Part shown: positions 1-15,100 of the stretch, one piece after another
Position numbering within the stretch: the stretch's first letter is position 1
Layout: each line of letters begins with the position of its first letter
Notes under the pieces: model-generated
The model's database searches: none
Told to the model about the DNA's origin: nothing
The model's input: only the letters and a program-made list of their open reading frames with translations
Translations under genes and position numbers: made by a program
From: Paragonimus skrjabini miyazakii
Lineage: Eukaryota; Platyhelminthes; Trematoda; Plagiorchiida; Troglotrematidae
Direction: 5' to 3'
Assembly (NCBI GenBank): GCA_014338405.1
Contig: JTDE01021156.1
Location: forward strand, 30,728-94,727
Length of the DNA stretch: 64,000 nt

Positions 1-46
1 ACTGAACTTGCTATATTTATAAAAACGTAAAATATAAAAAAATTAC

Positions 47-134
47 TTGGATCTGTATCTTTCATCTTCCGCTGGTGCTTGATCGCGTTTCTTGGTAACT
101 GGCGTTCTGATTGGGCTTTTAGTTTGTACTCCAG
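47..134 (-). CDS. PPFIA: Liprin-alpha coding exon 15 (last in window)
   Basis: Codon 1282 (split) and residues 1283-1310, ending in phase 2 with donor GTAATT at 46-41. It reads GVQTKSPIRTPVTKKRDQAP and then AEDERYRS. The acceptor is very strong, a long pyrimidine tract ending TTTTTAG, and its phase fits exon 14. The end resembles vertebrate LAESDRRIKKK, which lies just before the first SAM domain, so the SAM exons should follow beyond base 1. Homology is short, so the assignment leans on splice sites and phase. Confidence 0.82.
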
Positions 135-3100
135 CTAAAAAGAAGAAGAAAAAAACAAGAATTGGATCAACTTTACAAACGCTTTAAATTTCTACATATG
201 TAATTTCTATTTCGGAGTAGGTTAAGGTACTACGTTGTATGTAAAAGTGATTTACTCTCCAAAGAAAAACGAAAGACTGTTTTTATGTTATTCACTTCCT
301 CACTTGATATACTATGCTTGACCAAACGTTCATCCTCTGATGTTGAGTTCACTCTGGGTGAAACCATAAGCAGCCGATGCCGTAATCATTAGACAGAGTT
401 GCGTATTTTAGCGACCAACCACATGATAACCTATTGCTAAACGGGACCTAAAATCGGTCACATGTTGCCATATGAAATAATTGCAACAAGAAGGCATTAC
501 GATATACATGATCCACTTCAGCCATGTAGATATCTTTTTACGGACACATTAATCAAAAAGGCAGATATTAGGAGAAAACAGTGAAACAGAAGGCTGATAT
601 TTACTATGGTTAGTTAGGCAGTATTCCGATATTATTATGGGTACGACATCAACATTTTGTTCTATCCACCTTATATAAATGGACTTTCACTTACAGTTGT
701 ATGGGGATATGCTCAACTGAGTACTTTCGGAAGTTTGCGGGTCCATGTGACGGAAAGTGGAAACACAGCAGTAACTCAATTGAGTCAACTGCTAGTCAAG
801 CATTCTTCTAAATCTGCCACTGCTGTGCTTTTGTTGCAAGGACACAATGCAGAGGGGGAAATACTGATGTTCCATGAGTGCAAATTTGCGCAACCATGGG
901 TACTGAAGTTGGATTTTACTTTTATGAGCTACTCATGCGGTAGAAGTGCGTTTAGATCAAGGTCACTAGTTTGCTTGTAACGAAAGAGTTAAAGTAAAAG
1001 ATAGTCCATCTGAGCCACAGTAAACGGCAGCAAGGAAACTAATACTTTGCCAGAATACCTAGCAACCTATAAATGACGGGTTTCAAGGATGAATGCGAGT
1101 TATCAAGTAATTAAAGATGCTATTAGAAAAGTAAAATGTTTAACTTTGAAAGACGTGGCAATATCCTAGAGATATCGATAAATGTTGCCAAGAACTAAAA
1201 TTCTTAAGCATACAGCAGATGTAACGAAAGATATTTTGGCGGATCCCGTGTGCCTGAAGTTAGCCTGTGTGAAAATGTCCCAATTTTCCACCCGTATAAA
1301 GAGTGAAGGACAAGCGTAGACAGTTCGCTGAGTTTAAAATTAACTGACGACTTTCAGACTATCTATCTGTGGTTGTTACTTGATTTTATAGAACTACAAC
1401 ATTATACTTGACGGTAACAAATACACAACAACGACTTCAGCACATAAATGTACAGAGTAATTAGGTATTATCAAGAGCCCTGTTATATCAGAAGTACGAA
1501 AGAGTGGGATATGATCTGGATGCCGCACGGTTTTTGACCATTCAGAGCAGTATAATAAAGACGGTGTGAGATATTAGTCGGCGATAAATTCATGACGCAA
1601 AAACATATATTTCTTTTTGAGGATAACACTGTAGGACAAAATGATTATTGTCTACGTACAGAGAGAAGGATAACCACGACCATCTACAAGGAAGCAAACT
1701 GTTTACTACGAGTTGCTGATGATAAATGGTTGATTTTTAGTCAATATTACTTAAACATTACTGAAAGTGGTTTGCGGTTGATGCATTCCAACGGACTTTC
1801 TGAGCAGTCTGTCCAGAATAAAAGTACAAAACTCAAGCTTCACTTTAGTTACGGTTTTTCAGTAATGTATATTTTCGCAAAGGTCAGAATTTGAACCCTA
1901 ACTACGTCGTTATGACTCATAATTAATCGATCGGTCACCCAAACATTTTAACGGCTTGTGTGAATCTAAATTGGATAACAGTGATAGCCGCGAGTAACTG
2001 GCTGGAGTTTACAGAGGAGTTTCCATCTGCGAGGTTACCGTCTGGAGATGAACAGTCTGAGTATTGCGCGCGAACACATATGGCGAAATATTGGTATTTT
2101 CGTACGTAATTTGACTATACATGGATTGAGCATTTGTGTATTGTTATTGATCTGTTTCTGATATGAGAGAAAGGGCATAGTGGTTAACACATTTTTATGT
2201 TGGAAGCCTGCCGAGACTGTAGTCTTAGTCGTGATGCAGAGATGTACTACCGGCGAGCTCTAACAAGAGAGCATATCGAGCCAAGCGCTTCTTTCCGGAC
2301 GAGACTGATTGGAAGTTCTATGAGAAGGCAAAAGCCAAGAACAGTTTTGTAAATTTCAGTTCATAATATCACTTACTCCTGCTCGTTTGTATAAAACAGG
2401 CCACAATCTTAGCCTATTGATATCGGCGGAAACATGCTTAATCGGCAAGTAGAAAGAGTTTCTTTCAGAACGTTCCATATTTTGGACATCGAGATAGAGT
2501 AATGTTCATTGTCCCGTTGTGCTTCATTAAAACATAAATTTTAGAAATGTCTTGTGTTGAGCCCCTTGTTAAAAACGCATCTACGTTCCACTGCTTTGGT
2601 TTCTTTCTCCGCATGACACGCGTCTGTATTCGACCTAATAGTCAACCAATTTGTCCTTACAGTAAAACGTGTAACACCGCTTTGAACCTGTCTCAATTGA
2701 AAGATTGTTGTACAACTTTACATGAAGCTGAAGTTTTGGCTAATTAATAAACAATTTTTCGAGACGTAATAACCATAATAATATAACCATAATAACCATA
2801 ATAGTATTGATTATATGTTTCGAATTGATTTTGTATACAGTCACAGAATATAAAATATAGATGGGTAGGTTACAAACGAATTATACTACACAGGCCTGAT
2901 CTTATAAAGAGCGAAAAAAATCGATTAGTGGATGTATACTTAATTTATTTCTTTTTTATACAACAAACGGTGTGCATAGGTGTGGAAGGCAATGTGTTAT
3001 TCTGGCGAAGAGGTCTGGGTTGTAATTGAGTTAGGCAGGAGCAAAGCGCGATTGTTGATATTGTCTTACGAAGCCAGTTGCGTTTGCGGTGATTATGCGC

Positions 3101-6100
3101 CTCTGAAATCGATTCTTCCTAGCATCGGAGACAACAAATTACGGACCAGTCCCCCTCGACCACTCGTTGACACTTCACTGCGTCGGTTGCCATATATATT
3201 AAACTACATTTTCCACCGTTTACTTGGGCATTAAGAAATCCCCTGTGTAAGCAGTCGGTGAGCTACGAAAATAGAGACCTTGGAAAGCTTGCCTTCCTAG
3301 AGACAGTGATCAAGAGTTTACACAGTAATTTCGATTACTATGTAACATACAACTTTAGTACTACGGTAGAGATGAGATCAGCACCTACATTCTTATTTTC
3401 ACAAAGCTTTGATAGTTCTGAGAACACGATGTGTAGTATGAAGTGACTGTTCTCATGACATATCTAGCGCTGGTACTGGGGATATGTACTGCCTCTGTAG
3501 GGATGGCAGCAAGCACTTATGATGCTAGCTGCATAAGAACGTTAATGGCTTCTTCATTCGAAACGATCAGGGGACTGATAGACATTGGTGACAGAAGAAA
3601 CCGTGCTGTAGGGTTAATACGAATTCAAAATTGCACTGTACGCTATAAAACCAGTCAATGTAAGTCTAGCTTGAACCCCTTTGTTATCAGATCAATCTCT
3701 TGGTGAGTAAACTCATCCATGGGTAGGATCTGTGAAGATTCAGCAGAGATAAACATGCAAACGGCGTCCTCAATTAGGCGGTTCTTGAACAACGAGGTAC
3801 ACATGAGTTGGTAGGTGACACCGATTAGACAACTGGATAAGTGGCTGTAATGCACAATGAAGTATGCGGGTTCAGGCGAGTTTAGGAGAACTGGATCATG
3901 TACAGTAGGTGTTTTGGGCCGCCAGTCTATATAAGGAGAAACACCACAAACGTTCGTCTAGTGTCAGTCATGACGGTTCATGATCAAACTCAAAATATCA
4001 ATTTCCTCGTTTTTTCATCTTTGCTGTACACTAGGTTTCATTTATATTCACACTGGTGTTGTGACTAGATTTACGGAATAACGGTCAATGAAACAGCGGA
4101 TAACAGCATGACGGATAACGGAGTATATGCGGTCAGTTAGTCTCTTCCCATCAAACTCATCCACCCGAGGCTACTGCATGAACACAGGAAAAAGACCGGC
4201 CTTTAAACAGAGCTTCTTTATGTTACTCAGCTCGAAGGCTACATAGTCAAAAACCCGTTCTTATTTATAAGGTTTGCAAGTAGCAACAAAGCAAATCCAA
4301 AAAGAATGGACCTAACAAAAATCCATTCTTAGCGTGTAGTCAGGATGACCACACCAGTTGTCACGACGGCTGAGGACGGCCGTGGAGACCGGAGAAATAT
4401 ACGACTATAGCAACAGTGAAGGTCGCTGACAGTGTACCTTGTTTGTCTTATTGTCGCGCAGTATTTTTTGGGAAATGGCGGCTTCCCGGACAACTGGACA
4501 GTCCCAACGCATCTTCTACCATTCAAAAAGTTTTTCTCGTTGAGAACGAATGCGCCTGTTCTATACAAGCACTTGGTGAGGATTATGATAGAACACTGTC
4601 CTTGTGAGTCTACCACTACTCGCTTAGGCTAGTGCATATACTCCTTTCTTGGAAGTTGGTCGAGTTCTATTATTCCACTGTTCATACCGCCGTATTTAGT
4701 TAAGAGAAGGACTGTATATCGTTTTCGTATGAAGCTGAAATGACTTTTGAAGCATTAATGGAATATTGGTGGTTACTCTTGACGGACGAACATTTGTGAG
4801 TTTCGTGGAACTGACTAAGATCCAGTTCGATTTTCCAATAACGGTCTTAAGGGAATCTGATACCAAACCGGAATTTTGTGTTGAATGGTAGTTTAAACCA
4901 CTTAGGCTTGGTCAATCATACTTTAAGTTCGAAAGGAAACCTGTAAAATTCGATGTGCAGGAATAAGTGCCAAATGAGTTGGACTAGCTAGCTTGTAGAT
5001 ATTCGCCATTTTGAGATCAGAATGTGCAGACTTATCGGCTACAAACTTTCGTACTTTCAAATAACGGAGTGCAATTGTTACAGCTATTCGCAGGCTTGAG
5101 AGATGGAACGTTGTAAATGACAGTACCCCCATATATTTTATCTTGATTAACGAATTTATGACACTAGTGGAGTTGTGGATGTCCGGACTTTGTCCGATTG
5201 AGGTTCCGTAATTCTGTATGGCCTGTTTTGTCAACCTGGTCGGCTGTACATTAATTTTTTAACCAAATTGGACACGTAACGGTCTTGTAAGATCGCTACA
5301 GTCCCGGTTAATGTAAATGTCCAATGGAACCTTTGACAAGACCCGGCTTTAAGAGTGGTTAATAAAGGCAGCCTTAGTATGCGCTTTGGATGAAGTTGAT
5401 TTTCACGACTCTATCTGTGAGTTTGGAATACAAATGGACCGCCTATTGACGTTGCCTTCTTGTCTAGGGTGCCCAAATCTGTAGTCACGGGTTTTACAGT
5501 GGACAGTCGATATTACTTATGCTATCTTCTCTGCTTGTCACGAGTTAAACCTGATGTGCAAACTTAACAGTCTGTCAGGATTTTCACTAGCCATTAGTTA
5601 TGATTGATAACCTAACATCGAACAGGTACGCCATACAAACAAAATGTGAGCCATCTGTGTGTAAATCCTACAGAACTTTATGAACTGTTCTGGGTACTTC
5701 GATATATGGGGAAGAGAATGATAAGTTACATAGTGAACAGTCAACAGGCCTGCTTTTTCATCTTATGTGCTTGCAGTTATGCTGAAAATGGCTGTTTGAT
5801 GAGAAAGCAGTGAGGTTGAGAATTATCACGCTTCGAACAGGAAGGCAATCTTTTCAGAACAGTGGATTAATCACCGTCCGGTATTATTTGGGCCCAATTG
5901 AAATCACATCCGATGAATGTAGCGAAATAAATCAGTTCACGGATGTTTTCAAGTGATCAGTTAAGTAATCAGGAAAATTAAACGTATTAATAGAGCGTAT
6001 GTAGTCTAAGTTACGTTGTTGCTTTTGACTCCTACTTTATCATCATGGATCTAAAGTTGACTTACCCTGCTGTCTGATTGTCGGTGGTGAAAAAAGCTTG

Positions 6101-9100
6101 GCATCTGTTGTCATTTCCGTGGCAGTACCAACACTATGACCCGTTTCTGTTGGTTGTGTATTGACGGCTGCATAAGTCCTACTGGCGTTCAACTGGTTGT
6201 GCGACATGGGGCGTGGACTGTATCGCGATGGCATATTGTGAAGATGGTGAGGAAGATGGTGATATTGGCGAAGAAATGGGTGAGAAGGGTATTGTTGCAT
6301 AAGTTGAGCGTTGCCTTGCAGAGTCTGGTAAGCAGTTCTTTCTTGGAGTTTATTTGGAGGATAGCCACCAGTCACAGGCATTCCAATTCCTCTTTGTGCA
6401 TTTGCCCGAATCATATCGTGATAAATCTGTAACTGACCACTCTGTTTTTGAAATGCTTGTGATGGTTGTACCTGGTCTTGCATTCCTTGTTTATAAACCA
6501 TTGTGTGTAAGTTAGAAGGTGGAGTAGAAAATATTGCCTGTGTCCCTGACTGACTCGACACTACATGATGCACTTCGTAACTGGAAACACTAGGTCTCTT
6601 GAACATTTTTCCAAGAGTACCAAAAATTGACTTCTTATGGTCACTTTCTTTTGCACATGCTATTAGACCTTGAGTATGTATCGGTTGTTCGGGAGTGAAA
6701 TGGATGGGGATTGTTGACGTTTGAGGTGGGTGGACCTGCTGCTTTGCTGATATGTAATTCACAGGGTATCTGCGATTGAAAAACAAATGACAAAAGAATT
6801 GCATGTTAAATGTGTCAGAGGATGTTGAAAGTCCACTACAATTTATTTATGCAAGAGTATTATAGCTAAATCAGTGAATTCATGAGACTATTCATGGGAG
6901 GTTGGTGGTCACTCAATTAACGGTAGCGAGAATCAGAGCATTTAAAATGTGCTGAGTGCAAAAAGGGGAAAGGCAGTTTTGGAATTCCTTCGCATATCGT
7001 CCAGCAGATCATCACAAGCTAAAAGCTAAGGAAACAGTTTATGCTACATTGTAGTTGCGTAGTAGTTCTTGCAACAGATATTTGCACAAAATGAGAAAAA
7101 ATCGACGTTTTGTTGGCGTGTACCCGGCCACCTGAGTTTGTGAATTCGACTATACAACATTCCTGAAGTGATCGTTCGTGCTGCAATGCTGTGTACTACT
7201 CTGCAGTATTGTTGAGTAGTATGACATACAAGAAAGTGACACTAATGTACCGAGGTTAACCGCATTTCCTAAGACTACAAAATGGGATCAACAGTTAGGC
7301 ACGATTGCTAAATTTAATTAACATATTCTGACACAGAAGGTATCTAAGTATACTTGGCGGCGGTTGTAGAACGGAAACGTGTACAACAGTTGATGCATTT
7401 GTATATGGCATTTTCACATAATTTTTACCTTGTGCTTGTTGATAAGCATCCGAAAACTGGTTACAAGAAGGTTGTATAATATACTTGTACTTTAAGAGTT
7501 TTTTACATGTCAGGCATTTGAATATTTTAGATACTGAATGCATTTAACTTTGCCTCCATCTGGTGTTATATGTTTTGAAAAATAATTATTTTAAAATGAA
7601 AAACGTCAACATATTTGCTCACAACTCCAGAATCAGATGTTTTCTTCTGGCGGTAAGTAACAAGAAACCTACTGAACTCTCGTTATAATTAGTCAGTACA
7701 AAACATGCTTGCAGTGATAGGCGGTCAAATTTCGGTAAGCTTCTTGTGAAACTGGGTTAGCCCCTGCTCTGCAAGCCTCAATTCATGCGAAATCAAGTGC
7801 TTATACCTAGACGTCTTGCAACACTTGTTGGTTGCCTTCAGAAAGCAGTCAAGAGTGTTGTACATTCAACAGCCATCTAAGTTCGTGTACAACGGCATTC
7901 AACGTTAAAAACGTGTAGATTAGGTCAGGAGGTATCCAGGACACTGAAGTCCTCCTGCGTTACACAGTTAGTAGTCGCAAACTGTATTACTTGTTCTTCA
8001 GCTTTCTCAAGAAATTCCACACGTTGATGCAAGTTCATTGGGGCAAATATCACCACAACATCAGTATCAACCTAGCCTTGAGGAAGAATAATTTATCAGA
8101 GCATTATTGCCTTAGAATTTCTTCTAAATTTTTCCATAAGTGATTAGGTCACCATCTGTGAAGGATGAACTGACGATAAATCCACCTGTTTCAGTTCTGT
8201 ATTGTGTGCTTACTAAATTGACGCAAAATAGGTTCAGACAGAGATCGTACATTGTACTATTCTTTGTTTGGTTTCAGAATGCCTTTAAAAAGGGCTATTC
8301 TCATCTGAATCCATGTTTCATAGCTATTTTTTTTGTAAGTGTCAAAGGCGTGACGCATTTTTGTCTCTAGGGCAAGTTACAAAATTTGCATAGGTCACAA
8401 GCGGTGAGTGCAGACAGTGACTTATAACAAATTCCGCCACCTCTTCGCTGACTAAATCCAATGCGTCGAATGTCTGTTCTGTACGATTCAAAAAAAGCGG
8501 TATTGAGGTTAGCGGATGAAAAGGTTTTCGTATGGAAGATAAATATAAGCTGTGACCGCAGACAAACCTTTGATCGTTAATCAAGTACGGCTTTATGTCT
8601 TGTTGCACTACAGTTCGAAAATTGATTTGCTCGAAGACAGACCGACAAACGCCTAGCTGCTATGGTGAAACCAATGAACGGTCTGACTATACTGGTTAAA
8701 TATCTACACAATCTGAAAAGTTGAACTGGTCTACCAGCGCAATTATAAGTGCCTATAGAAAGTTGTGAGAGAAAAATTTCAGTTCACTTCAGTCACTTTG
8801 CCCAGTGAACATTGGAAATGTTTCATCTTCCCAATCGATTGAACTCTGAGCGCGGATCGGAAATACTACTCAGGCAGCGTCTATCCAGTTTCACATGTAC
8901 CTCACCAGTAAAATGGTCAAAGAACTGAAACTTCGTGTGTATGCTATTCTGGAAGATGTGCCGACGAGAACAGCAGTCAGCACTATTTCGTACCAGTGCT
9001 TCAAAGGAACGCTCTTCCCCTGAGTTATAACTCTGTTGTGCCTGGTTGACACGAAGTCCTGAAATAAACATGGCTTAGTGTGTGATTGTAAAAAAGTGTA

Positions 9101-12100
9101 AAAACACCATTTAATACGGAATATAACGGGCATTATAGATGATAATACTAAACGAAACAATAACAAAAAGTTGTTAAACCAAGGATACCCATAACGTGTA
9201 GTGTAAACTATAGTCAAACAGTTTATTTTTATACCATGTTCACTTATTTTTTTTCAGTGTAAATTATTCAGAGGAGACTCCTGATTGGAAGTGAAAAACA
9301 ACCACTCACTCGTCCATTGTGTAATGAGCAAAATAGGATTCCGGATTGAAATGCGGATGTTTCGAAGTCGGGGTAGCATATCCATAAAACTGCGTGTTCG
9401 ACTGTGATTTTATCTGATCTGTTTGTCGTAGTTCATTGGACGGGCTGATTATTCTTCTGTCCGTTTCAGTCACAGAAACATATAACGGTCCAGAAGTGCT
9501 CAAAAAGCCAGAGGATTGCATTCTATCTTTCATCGGAGTGCCGGCGAGTCCAGTTATTGGTGACCTCGTATCGTTTGCAAACTAAAGGATTTAACAAACG
9601 TGTTCAGCTATTATGTTCGTGCCTTTATTGAGTAAAAGTGGACTGTGGGTAATTTTGCCGTTAAACTGTCTTTTTTGATCAATTGAAGGAGCAGTAATTT
9701 GCAATCGAAAAAAACCCATGCATCTGCTTGCTTTTTTTGTGGATGAATAAAAAACGTAAAATTACATAGCAACCCGCAATTATGCTAATTCATGTTGACT
9801 TCTTTTCTGTGTCCTTATAATTCACTAATGATATGTGGATAAGTCGGTTAGCAACCTTGTCGTACACATTAATATTACGCACATTTTTGGGATCAATATA
9901 AGCCATTTTTGTCCAATGCTAGCGTTAATTTGTAGAGCTACTTCACATGACTACCAAAAAATTACATATCGCCTGAGTACTTGGGTAAAATCGGTTGCAT
10001 TTATAAATGGCCTATAGCACACAAGTTAAAATGCAAATGATATCGTGGAACATACCAAGAATAAACAAAGCAAAACATTTTCGGTATACATCACACATTA
10101 GTTTGGTGCATGCTTATTAGCGACAACCTGTATCGCCGAACCGTAGATAAAGTTAACAATTTTTCAAGCATGTTACAATGACCGAACAGGACTATGTCAC
10201 CAAAAGTGGAACGGTGCAAACGACTTGGTAAAAAACGTATTTTGTGCTGTTACCGTCTGTCGATAATCGTAGGATTTTACAAAATGCAGCTATTGATGCA
10301 CTCACAAATACGAGTAGAGTTACTTAAGAACTGATAAATCCTGTGTTTAGAAACGTACAGACAAAATCGAATGGCCACAGCAGACATTTCTGTTTGCACT
10401 AGACTTAGGATGCTCCCTAACTTAATTATTAAAGACTACAATGCTTGATGGTTCGTCAGTGTGTTACCTCACTCTCTCCAAACAGATACATTGGATCACT
10501 TGCGGAAGGTCCCCTGCATCAGAAGGAAACTAACACTAGTGTCTGATTACAAGCAGATCCTACATCCTTACGACGTCATTCGGTCACACTTCTCAGAACT
10601 GGTGGAATGTTTTGTTGATGTCGATAGTACTGCAGAATGTCAGCTTCTTTACAAGTTTGTTATAAAAATGACACTTATCTCTTGTCGCCTGCCATAAATT
10701 AGGTACTTCCTCATAACCCTACAAGTCAAGTTACTGAGAATGATTTCTCCATTTTTCACTCATAGATTGTCACAACACCAGTATAAAATGGGCTAATGAG
10801 GCAAAAGCCTCCAGCAGACTTTAGCAGTCGATAAAACTACTGGACAACTTCTTCGTGTTTGATTGCAAATAACTTAACCGGCCATCATTTAACAAATCAA
10901 AGATAAACCATCTAGTCAATCCGAACCATTTGTTACACGTTAGTCCACCTACACTTCTAGTGTCAGGTATATCGGACTTAAAGAGAACAGTATCTCAGTG
11001 CATCGCTCAACATCGCCCAAAATCCCTCAATAATGGTACTGTCATATCCTTCAACATTCCAATTTTGGGGCGCCTCATAGAGAGTGGGCAGACGGTCAAC
11101 TTTAAACAACCATTCTGCGTTTTCTTTTAAACACAATAAATATCTGGCATTAACCTCAGAAAAGCTCACATATGCACCGCAGAATCAAGCACTATCCGCT
11201 CTCTGAAGTCAGATTTGTGTAGCCGAAGAATACATAAAGAAAATTCCACAGTTACCATAGCCATAGTTATGGTGAGAAACTCGTTCGGTACATAATATTT
11301 AGCCTTTTCTTCAAACCTCTTTTTTTTACTCTACTTGCCCGTGAAATTTAATGTCCACCTACTCGTTGACTGATTTGCGTCATAACCATTTTATGTTTTC
11401 ATGCAACTGCTTGTTGGTTTTCCTATATTCATGACTGACTGTGTGTACTGCGTCATCGTTGTACATTAATTTACCGATTAGCATTCTTGTTGCGTCCACA
11501 GACACGAGGATCTGATCGACCAGTCGCAATCGTATGCGTCTTCTTATATATGCAAACGCCAGAAATGAATTACCGAGAACAAAACTTTCTCGCGATTTGT
11601 GAGCTGTTAAATTTAGATTAATGAATAAATCAAGGCTTATTAAATTTAATGGTTGAAGAATGTTCCGTAATGAACTACCAGGAGCTGTTTAACATAACAA
11701 AGATACTCTGATTGTCTATGTGACCTATGATCTCTTAATTAACTTCGGTTGATATATCTCGAACCAGTACTGATGGGTCACGGTAAAAACGGCGCACACT
11801 ATCACTTAACATAAGCCGACTTTCAAAATGTAGAAAGTATTCTTAAATTTGGTAGCAAGAGCGGCTGAGTGTCCTGTCATTCAAAATCAATTTTCTGTAG
11901 TAGAGCGATCCCGGGCATTAAGTCAATTTATATGCAGAAACAGTTTAACCGAAGCCTCCATTTTCATGTGATTCGTCTTTTGCCTTATTCAAACTTGTTT
12001 GCTTAGCTCAGTATGTTAAACTGTGGGTCACCTAGTACAGAGTTTAATGAAAAGCAGTTCAACCTCGTAAGTAAACTCAGAACAGGGGTATTCATGTTTT

Positions 12101-15100
12101 TGGCTTCACTCCAAGCTACGAAACGAAGTATGTCTTCATAGACGACTATTTGGGCACAAACGAACTCCATCTTTTTAACGACTACCACATAAAATGGAAA
12201 TGAATAAGACTTCTGGGAAATTCCACACGTACTCAATAAAGGGATCGGTGTGACCTCCAATAAATTCGGTCAAAAATCGTCTGGTAGCATGATCCCAGCG
12301 TGTCAGTAGTACCTTCAGTATCAATCGCTGCGGGTAAGCGTTTCACAATCGCACTATTTCGGCATAATCCAAGAGTGTTTTTACTTTTTTTGGGTTCATG
12401 TTGTAGACATTGCATTATTAAAAGTGCACACGTTTTCAATTTGAATGACTTAAGCGAGGAAAGAGGATAGTTCACTTATTACAAAATGTTGTGCCCAGGT
12501 TCTCAAACTTACGTTGATGAGTATGTAAAGAAAATAGAATAGAGTATTAAAATTTATTCCGCCGCGGGTATCGAATGCGACGGCGACTTGGGTAGAAAGT
12601 TATGGAACTCATGTATAAAGATGAAAAGGAGTGTGAAATAAAGTATACTGTTGGTTTCCTTGTGAATGATGCTCTACAATAAAACTAGTTTATTTCATAC
12701 ATTGCCTCTTTTTGACAACTAATCTGGTGTGAACAGATGATCACATTCAACTACCATTTGTGAGTAGGCAGGCGGAAACATGTAGTTAAGTATCAAAGTA
12801 GCCCGGGGTAGAATAAAAGAGGGAATACTGTAGTATGCTGCGACCAGAACTGGTGTTTATTGTGTGCATGAGATTCGCACTGGCAACTGTGGCGTTATCG
12901 CAAACCGGCATTTATATTCGAGATGATGTTAAAGCGTATACCCCGCTGTCGATTTTCTGAATAAATTACCCTTATGCCACTCACGTTCTTGGCCCACAAA
13001 TGCCAATCATCGGACCAGTATTGAGACTGAAGCTACCGTGGTCCCATCCGTTCGATGTCTGAAGTTTCCTGGAAGGTGGTTGGTGTCAAGATTGACCAGC
13101 AGACTCTGGCGGCCCCCAAGATGTTCCTCAAGGGCGAGGTGTAAGCGGTGATACGGGCTGTGCGAAGGCACTCTGTGAAGCTCGAGGAAATTACTGCAGT
13201 GGGAAAGCTGGTAGACAGACTCGACAGGCCAGCTTACTGTCTGGCTTGGCTTGGAAAGCTATGCTCCGGTTTAGGTCGTTACCGGGGTAACGCCCTCCAC
13301 AGCCTTGTTGGGGCTGGACAGAGGCTTGGAAAGCCATACACTTATAAATCAGCTTACAGAATCATGCCACCAGCAGTCCAAGAGTAGTCGAATATTATCC
13401 TCAGCGCAAGTTTGGTGACTGGAAGAATTCATCAAAATGACTGGTCAATTATTTACGGAAGTCTTTGGTAATTGACAAACTGAAATCTCAGGCAACATGC
13501 CTTTTGGCTGCAGGAGAACAAATTTACTGTTCGCCATGATTCTGGAAAAGAAACCCATATTTCTGACTTATCCCACTGGACGCAACGAAAGAACTTCACA
13601 AGAATCTCGTCGCAGTTGAAATATTCAACTTCAGAACTATTATACACGTGAACGAGCGATAGAGAGGATAAATACAACGATCCGCGAGACGATTAAGCAG
13701 CTGTTTTCAGGAAGACAACCTCTGGACAACGACGGACTTCCAAACATGTAAGCTGTCATAGTGCTTTGGACTGATGTGCTGTTGGATAGGGCCGTGATCG
13801 TAATGCACCAACTGTGGGAGAAAATGTGATTACTGGTAGCACCGGCGAATTCGATAGGCACACTTCTAAAGAGATTCCATTAACCATTTCATAAAGATAT
13901 CGTCAAACATAAAAAATGATGATGCAAAGGTTTTGATGCCTGGGAATGGAAGATGACACCGACAATGATGTGCCAACAAATTCTGCTGCCGAAGAGCACT
14001 GACCAACTCAACATCATACTCAGTCAATCCCAGTGGGAAAAGTTGGAGAGTTACAGCCAGCTTTGGAGTGCTTCCTTATTATTGAAGCTTATTTATGGTT
14101 ATGTTACTTTTGTTTCACTATTATTATTTAACTACTACTACTGTGCTGAGGCAAACCAAATGTTGTATGGAAAGTCTATTTTGAAACAGAGAAGTCACGT
14201 ATGTTCGATATAGAAGCATTAGTGCAATACGTTACTCTTGTCCTCTACTCAACCCTTTGAATATATGTGAACTTGCTTGTTTGTAGATGAGACCCAAGTG
14301 TGAACAGTCACGGCTTCGGCTGGATTCAAAACAGCGAGAGAAACACCACGCCTCAATGCGGCAAGCGCTCCACTAGCTGAGCTACGAAGCCACGGCAGCA
14401 GCTGAACAATTTCACATTATTTGTTTGTTTGAATTTATTTGAACTAACTTCAGATGTGTCTAAACAGTGACAAGTTTTCAATGCACATTAGAATGTTGTA
14501 CAGTGTGAGTTGAAATGAAGTGGAGTTCGGATGACATCCACAAAACCCACAGAAATTCTGTGCATTGCCATCAGGATTTTAAATTCAACATCTGACATTA
14601 ATTCCAACTGATTTAAGTATTGGTCCGAAGATAATCCATTCAGTCTAGTATATTCGAAAAAGCACAAAATACACAGGTTTTCTTGTTCAAACTCATCAAT
14701 GATGCATGCGTTATCTATGGCCGGTTGATCTGAAATTCTTTTCGTGCCTATGTGAAGCAACCTAATCAACCGAATTGTCACGTGCAAGTGTTGTGATAAA
14801 ATCAGACGGGTGGCAATCGGGTTCACTGAATTGTTTAATATAAGACGGTTTATCATAGTTACTAATGTTGGACACATTCAAATGCTAGAAGCGAATAATA
14901 ACATCAAACTGTGAAATATACACTTAGTAAAGAACGGGGTAAATTTTTGGTGAGTGCCGTTATGGAAAGTATCGTTGGATGTGATTTTAATTCACTTGAA
15001 ATTAGACGAAGCGTTCTTAAATCTTTATCAGGTAAAAATGACAAACAAACACTACGTCCAACTTTCAAATGTAACCACGTCTCCGGAGCGTTTCTGTGCA

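Larger units (their letters stand above)
135..6065 (-). other. Intron 14 (5931 bp)
   Basis: Contains a full-length but decayed SINE copy at 2163-2336 and a short AT-rich tandem repeat at 2768-2812. Elsewhere no gene was recognised, and the open frames on both strands look like chance. Confidence 0.75.

Noticed and set aside
657..980. Plus-strand open frame of 107 codons
   Set aside because: No family similarity, no splice signals in a sensible arrangement, and the length is within chance for 64 kb on six frames.
8823..9217. Minus-strand frames after TTTATTTCAG as an extra liprin exon
   Set aside because: In the phase required between exons 13 and 14 the sequence reaches a stop (TAA) after 11 codons, and exons 13 and 14 already join perfectly.
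14312..14391. Functional tRNA gene
   Set aside because: The acceptor stem is perfect, but the T stem has a mismatch, the anticodon loop lacks T33, and a homologous copy at 55327 is more decayed, so it is a SINE head.
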